A stretch of 44,902 bases of DNA from an uncultured Eubacterium sp. (GTDB taxonomy: Bacteria; Bacillota; Clostridia; Lachnospirales; Lachnospiraceae). The DNA is taken from positions 1 through 44,902 of the forward strand of contig CAJTVR010000032.1 of assembly GCA_910580075.1 (NCBI GenBank). The letters run 5' to 3'. Numbering within the stretch: the first letter of the stretch is position 1; every line of letters begins with the position of its first letter. The translations under genes and the position numbers were made by a program. Below, one piece after another: positions 41,845-44,902 of the stretch. The notes beneath the pieces are model-generated. The model was not told where the DNA came from. It did no database searches and saw only the letters and a program-made list of their open reading frames with translations.

Positions 41845-42681
41845 TTATTTGGAATCTAAATCTTTCTCTGTCAGCCCCAGTTCCTTCATTAAAACCGGCA
41901 GCTCCTGTTCATTTGGCATGCGGTAATGCCAGATCGGCACACTTTCCATAAATGAAACGCCTTTACCTTTAATTGTATTTGCAATAATAAGCGTAGGTTT
42001 TCCAGTTTGTCTGGCAGTCAGAGCCTCGCGGATTTCTGTGAAATTATGGCCGTCGATTTCCAGTACATTCCAGCCAAAAGCCTTCCATTTATCGGCAAAC
42101 GGGCGCATCTGTACAATATTCTCCAGACAGTCCATTGCCTGCAGTTTATTATGGTCTATAATCACTGTCAGATTATCAAGATTTAATGACGGCGCAGACA
42201 AAGCACCTTCCCAGACAGAACCTTCCTGGCATTCGCCGTCTCCCAGCATCACATAAATATGGCTGTCCTTATGATCTGCTTTATTCGCATAGGCAGCTCC
42301 AATTGCAAATGACAGTCCGTGTCCTAATGCCCCTGTAGATGCTTCGACACCTGGTATATCATGCATTTTGGGATGTCCTCCAAACTTAGAACCCGGCCTG
42401 CCCACCGTAAGCAGTTCGTCTTCTGAAAAATATCCGGCTTTTGCAAGCACAGCATATAACGCATAACAGGCATGTCCTTTACTTAAAATGAACTTGTCCC
42501 GCTCTTCCCATTCCGGATTTGACGCATCATATTTTAGCACATCTCCAAAATATAATACACTGATCATATCTGTCATCGAATATGCAGAGCCCATATGGCC
42601 TCCGCCTGCATGATGAGCAATTATATATATTTTTTTCCTGATATCTGCAGCAATATTTTTAAGATCTTCTACATCAAACAC
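41845..42681 (-). CDS. Split transketolase, N-terminal subunit (pair 2)
   Basis: A 278-residue ThDP-binding subunit. It has GGGHMGSAYSMTDM, ILSKGHACYALY (65-76), STGALGHGLS, and GDGECQEGSVWEG (147-159) with Asn178. All cofactor residues are present. The start is a GTG at 42681 after GGAAGGAAAAATATT. It lies 49 bases after the radical SAM gene. It is homologous to 35079-35909 with the same length and architecture, consistent with an old duplication of the pair rather than a recent one. Confidence 0.86.
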   Translation of the reverse strand: MFDVEDLKNIAADIRKKIYIIAHHAGGGHMGSAYSMTDMISVLYFGDVLKYDASNPEWEERDKFILSKGHACYALYAVLAKAGYFSEDELLTVGRPGSKFGGHPKMHDIPGVEASTGALGHGLSFAIGAAYANKADHKDSHIYVMLGDGECQEGSVWEGALSAPSLNLDNLTVIIDHNKLQAMDCLENIVQMRPFADKWKAFGWNVLEIDGHNFTEIREALTARQTGKPTLIIANTIKGKGVSFMESVPIWHYRMPNEQELPVLMKELGLTEKDLDSK

Positions 42682-42730
42682 AATATTTTTCCTTCCTGTT
42701 TTTTCTAATCCAGATATACAGACTTCCAGT

Positions 42731-43807
42731 CTATATAAAATTGATATGATTTCTGTCTAATGAATAAAACGTATTTAAAAGCTCATTCCTGTCATCATAT
42801 ACACAATGATGATCACATTCTTCTAATGGATTGAATTTTTCATATCTTTCTTTTACCGCATCTGAGTACCACAGCTCTTTAAAAGACTGCTCTTTTAAAT
42901 CTCCGACAATTCCGCTGCTGACATATGCTTTATCATGGCAGAAATAAACTTTCGAATCTGCTGCTATCACGGTAAAAATATTATTGATATAGCATCTTTC
43001 ATAGCATCTGTGAAATACCATTGCAGATTCAAAATCGCCTTCGTATTTATTGATGATTTTAAATTTATCTGTTTCCAGATCCTTTTGAGCCTGATGTATC
43101 TGGCGGATTGCATCTTCTTTAAATGGTTCATGATACTGGAACAGATCTTTTGTAATCCTGGCTGTATACTTAATATGATTGACGCCCAGGCTTTTTACCA
43201 GCTCTGCCATTTTGTATACCTGGTCTGCATTTTCATGATTGATTACAAAATTAACCCCCAGTTCGCAATGATCTGCTTTGATTTTAGAAAACTCCTGTAT
43301 ATTGCTGCATACCTCATCAAACGCAGTTAACGGAATCTGACGTACTCCTGCATAGGTCTGTGCATCAGCTGCGTCAAATGATATCCTCACCCATTTTGCG
43401 CCGGACAGCACTTTTGCCCTGTCATCTTTTAACAGCTGTCCGTTTGTAATAATCGAAAGGTCGATGCCGGCATCTGCAATTCCCTGCATGGCTTCCACAA
43501 TATGCGGATATACAAGCGGTTCTCCGCCGCCGCTGAACGTAACCGCCTTTACTCCCATGTCTTTCATATCAGCAATGATTTCCTGCATTTTTTCCCATGG
43601 TATCTGATCCTGCTTTTTTACAGAATCTCTGAGTCCTAATTCCTCATCGGCATAACTGCAGTAATAACATTTGTGATTACAGTAATTAGTCGGTTTGATT
43701 CTAATATAAATAGGCGCGATTCTTTTATTCTCTTTCACTACCTGATTTAACTGATCGATATGATCAAAGATTTTTAAATTGCTGTATGGCGTCGCTTTTA
43801 TATTCAT
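42731..43807 (-). CDS. Radical SAM enzyme with C-terminal cysteine cluster
   Basis: A 358-residue radical SAM protein. Cys43, Cys47 and Cys50 (CNHKCYYC) bind the [4Fe-4S] cluster; FSGGGEPL is the SAM-binding motif. The C-terminal part has further cysteines (CYERCY, VYFCHDK, CDHHC) in a SPASM-like pattern for auxiliary clusters. The ATG follows CAGGAGAGAAAAT. It is the first gene after two terminators, so it should have its own promoter, though none was clear. The neighbouring transketolase, SDR and methyltransferase suggest radical chemistry on a sugar. Peptide modification is the alternative. Confidence 0.83.
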   Translation of the reverse strand: MNIKATPYSNLKIFDHIDQLNQVVKENKRIAPIYIRIKPTNYCNHKCYYCSYADEELGLRDSVKKQDQIPWEKMQEIIADMKDMGVKAVTFSGGGEPLVYPHIVEAMQGIADAGIDLSIITNGQLLKDDRAKVLSGAKWVRISFDAADAQTYAGVRQIPLTAFDEVCSNIQEFSKIKADHCELGVNFVINHENADQVYKMAELVKSLGVNHIKYTARITKDLFQYHEPFKEDAIRQIHQAQKDLETDKFKIINKYEGDFESAMVFHRCYERCYINNIFTVIAADSKVYFCHDKAYVSSGIVGDLKEQSFKELWYSDAVKERYEKFNPLEECDHHCVYDDRNELLNTFYSLDRNHINFI

Positions 43808-43847
43808 ATTTTCTCTCCTGATTTAATTAAAATTTACTTGCTATGAA

Positions 43848-43935
43848 TAAAAAAATGGAAATGACGAAGCATTTCCATTTTTACAGGCTGATCACATCCA
43901 TGTGCTATCCGTTACAATTCTGCTTCCATGCAAAT
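43848..43935. repeat. ~87-bp direct repeat, copy R1
   Basis: Matches 44141-44227 at about 80 of 87 positions. Read on the minus strand it carries the end of a coding frame (FAWKQNCNG, stop) followed by a terminator hairpin. Confidence 0.85.
43849..43879 (-). terminator. Terminator in R1, upstream of the radical SAM gene
   Basis: Minus strand: AATGGAAATG, loop CTTCGT, CATTTCCATT, then a T-run of seven. A near-perfect intrinsic terminator 40 bases before the radical SAM start. Confidence 0.88.
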
Positions 43936-44078
43936 TCTTCTTTATTTATATCGGTAACATCATGAATTTCTTTAGGCAGTGTTCCCTTTCCTCTGTATTT
44001 TATAATAAGACTTTTATTCCAGGCTTTCTTGTTTTTCCATTCCAAAATCCTCTGCTTTCCCTGGCGGCATATATTCTT
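43905..44078 (-). pseudogene. 5'-truncated gene remnant
   Basis: An open frame of 57 codons without a start codon, running from just after a stop at 44081 to a TAG at 43905. Its composition is protein-like (for example RILEWKNKKAWNKSLIIKYR and KGTLPKEIHDVTDINKEEFA) and it ends FAWKQNCNG. The family was not recognised. It begins beside the 24-bp inverted repeat, so it looks like the 3' end of a gene cut by a rearrangement. Its last codons lie in R1 and are shared with R2. Confidence 0.6.
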
Positions 44079-44082
44079 TTAC

Positions 44083-44144
44083 TTTATTTCATCATCAGCT
44101 GCAAAACCCCATTGATCCGTTTTTGCAGCTGATGATGAAATAAA
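44083..44144. repeat. Perfect 24-bp inverted repeat
   Basis: Arms 44083-44106 and 44121-44144 (core TTTTGCAGCTGATGATGAAA) are exact reverse complements around a 14-base loop. The right arm touches R2; the left arm touches the truncated gene. It has no T-tail after the stem. Possibly the end of a lost mobile element or a recombination product. Confidence 0.88.
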
Positions 44145-44227
44145 AAATGGAAATGACGAAGCATTTCCATTCTTACATGCTGATCACATCCAGGTATTAT
44201 CCATTACAATTCTGCTTCCATGCAAAT
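44141..44227. repeat. ~87-bp direct repeat, copy R2
   Basis: Second copy of R1, 293 bases away, with about seven differences. It holds the same minus-strand terminator and FAWKQNCNG-stop coding end. Confidence 0.85.
44142..44171 (-). terminator. Terminator in R2
   Basis: Same hairpin as in R1 (AATGGAAATG, CTTCGT loop, CATTTCCATT) followed by six T on the minus strand. It would end transcription coming from the second fucosyltransferase-like gene. Confidence 0.85.
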
Positions 44228-44274
44228 ATGTTCTCAGGTAACAAACAGAGAACATGCAGCTCTCTCATTTCCAT
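44197..44274 (-). pseudogene. 25-codon remnant ending FAWKQNCNG
   Basis: From an ATG two bases past the stop of the second fucosyltransferase-like copy, a 25-codon frame (MEMRELHVLCLLPENI...) ends with the same nine residues as the truncated gene at 43905. Only that end is shared. It is most likely a fusion scar where the 3' end of a lost gene was joined here, rather than a working peptide gene. Confidence 0.4.
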
Positions 44275-44275
44275 A

Positions 44276-44902
44276 TTACTGCATATAATCCTCTTCTGTA
44301 TAAGTTCCTAAATCATAGATATATTTATTTTCATATTTTCCGGCATTCATAGGCAAAGCCACTGATAGTATTCCAACTCTGCCTGACAGCAGACAGTTAC
44401 ATTTTGAAAGGATATAAATTTCTGTTAAATACTCTTCACCTTTTAAATACCTGTCAAATTCCCTGTCAAAATGATGCTTCTGCGTATACATTACAGAAGA
44501 ATCGTATCTTTCTTTTTCAGTATATACTAACTGATCTCCCAGACTATGCTTAAATATTTCCACGGCACCTTTATCTTCTGTAGCTAAAAAAACATGATCG
44601 CATCCCCATTCCTGCATCAATACTTTTGTCTTTGCAATTAAATCCTCTATCCCTGGCTGCCTGTGTTCCCCTGGTACTGCCCTGTTTCTATAGTCTGTAC
44701 CTCTGAATACCACGCCAAGCACTTTCCATTCCGGCCTGATCATACTGTTATAAATGGCGGATGATTTTTTTTCAATTCGTTTGCTGATATGAATATATTT
44801 TTCAAAAAGCCGGAAATATTTCTTTTGCAGTTCACTGTCGTCAATAAAATCATCAAAGTTAATATCAACATCCGCATTTCCTAAAATTACATTCTGTGCA
44901 TG
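44276..44902 (-). CDS. Fucosyltransferase-like glycosyltransferase, second copy (5' part beyond window)
   Basis: The 209 codons in the window match the C-terminal part of the 37734-39266 product. The last 155 residues are identical in protein sequence, including GVVFRGTDYR and FLATEDKGAVEIF. The preceding ~54 residues differ at several positions (for example VDINFDDFIDD versus VDVNLGDFIDD). The frame is open to the right edge, so the gene is probably intact and longer. It is followed by a terminator. It defines the upstream end of a 6.5-kb segment flanked by homologous copies. Confidence 0.75.
   Translation of the reverse strand, partial: HAQNVILGNADVDINFDDFIDDSELQKKYFRLFEKYIHISKRIEKKSSAIYNSMIRPEWKVLGVVFRGTDYRNRAVPGEHRQPGIEDLIAKTKVLMQEWGCDHVFLATEDKGAVEIFKHSLGDQLVYTEKERYDSSVMYTQKHHFDREFDRYLKGEEYLTEIYILSKCNCLLSGRVGILSVALPMNAGKYENKYIYDLGTYTEEDYMQ
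44292..44758. repeat. 467-nt identical tract, copy 2
   Basis: Identical to 37750-38216, in the same orientation. Flanking homology continues at lower identity to the window edge. Confidence 0.9.

Noticed and set aside
44083..44144. Inverted repeat as an intact insertion sequence end
   Set aside because: The arms are separated by only 14 bases and no transposase gene or target duplication is visible.
43848..44227. R1/R2 as a CRISPR or tandem array
   Set aside because: Only two copies 293 bases apart, each with a terminator and coding end, no spacers and no cas genes.

Overview
The window reads as a chromosome segment of a motile, Gram-positive, low-GC bacterium, most likely a Lachnospiraceae-type member of the Clostridia. 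The evidence is the Firmicutes-length ribosomal proteins, an L10 leader, consensus sigma-A promoters, AGGAGG-type ribosome-binding sites with frequent GTG/TTG starts, and a flagellin locus. This is inferred from protein character only; no database search was made. No tRNA, rRNA, CRISPR array or insertion sequence was recognised.

Region 1 (1-16.2 kb, all minus strand) is the core transcription/translation block. In transcription order it is rpmG, secE, nusG, rplK, rplA, rplJ, rplL, rpoB, rpoC, rpsL, rpsG, fusA, tuf (tuf is cut by the left edge). Promoters can be placed upstream of rpmG, rplJ, rpoB and rpsL. An L10 leader with an attenuator-like terminator precedes rplJ, a candidate L1 site precedes rplA, and a terminator follows rplL. 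A 0.5-kb rpoC-rpsL spacer contains a long imperfect inverted repeat.

Region 2 (16.2-23.6 kb, both strands) is a flagellar patch. It holds a FliD-like cap protein with a sigma-28-type promoter, an XRE regulator, a short divergent flagellin, three CgeB-type glycosyltransferases around the flagellin, and two tiny membrane proteins. Two 49-bp repeats flank one pair of the glycosyltransferases.

Region 3 (23.7-43.8 kb, all minus strand) is a long glycan-biosynthesis cluster with many touching or overlapping genes. It contains a legionaminic-acid-like set (PtmE-like guanylyltransferase, LegC, LegB and a CMP-sugar synthetase), heptose-type GmhA and GmhB, and two separate split transketolases. It also has several extended SDR enzymes, five methyltransferases, a GT-D glycosyltransferase, a fucosyltransferase-like protein and a radical SAM enzyme. 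Its likely product is one or more unusual, methylated sugars for flagellin. NeuB- and NeuC-type enzymes, a heptose kinase and most transfer steps are not in the window.

Region 4 (43.8-44.9 kb) is a recombination scar. It has two ~87-bp repeats that each carry a terminator, a truncated gene, a perfect 24-bp inverted repeat, and the 3' part of a second fucosyltransferase-like gene. That second gene shares a 467-nt identical tract with the copy at 37.7 kb. The two copies flank a 6.5-kb module (radical SAM, transketolase pair, SDR, methyltransferase) that homologous recombination could delete or amplify. Together with a poly-G tract in the last methyltransferase gene, this points to a locus built to vary its glycan.
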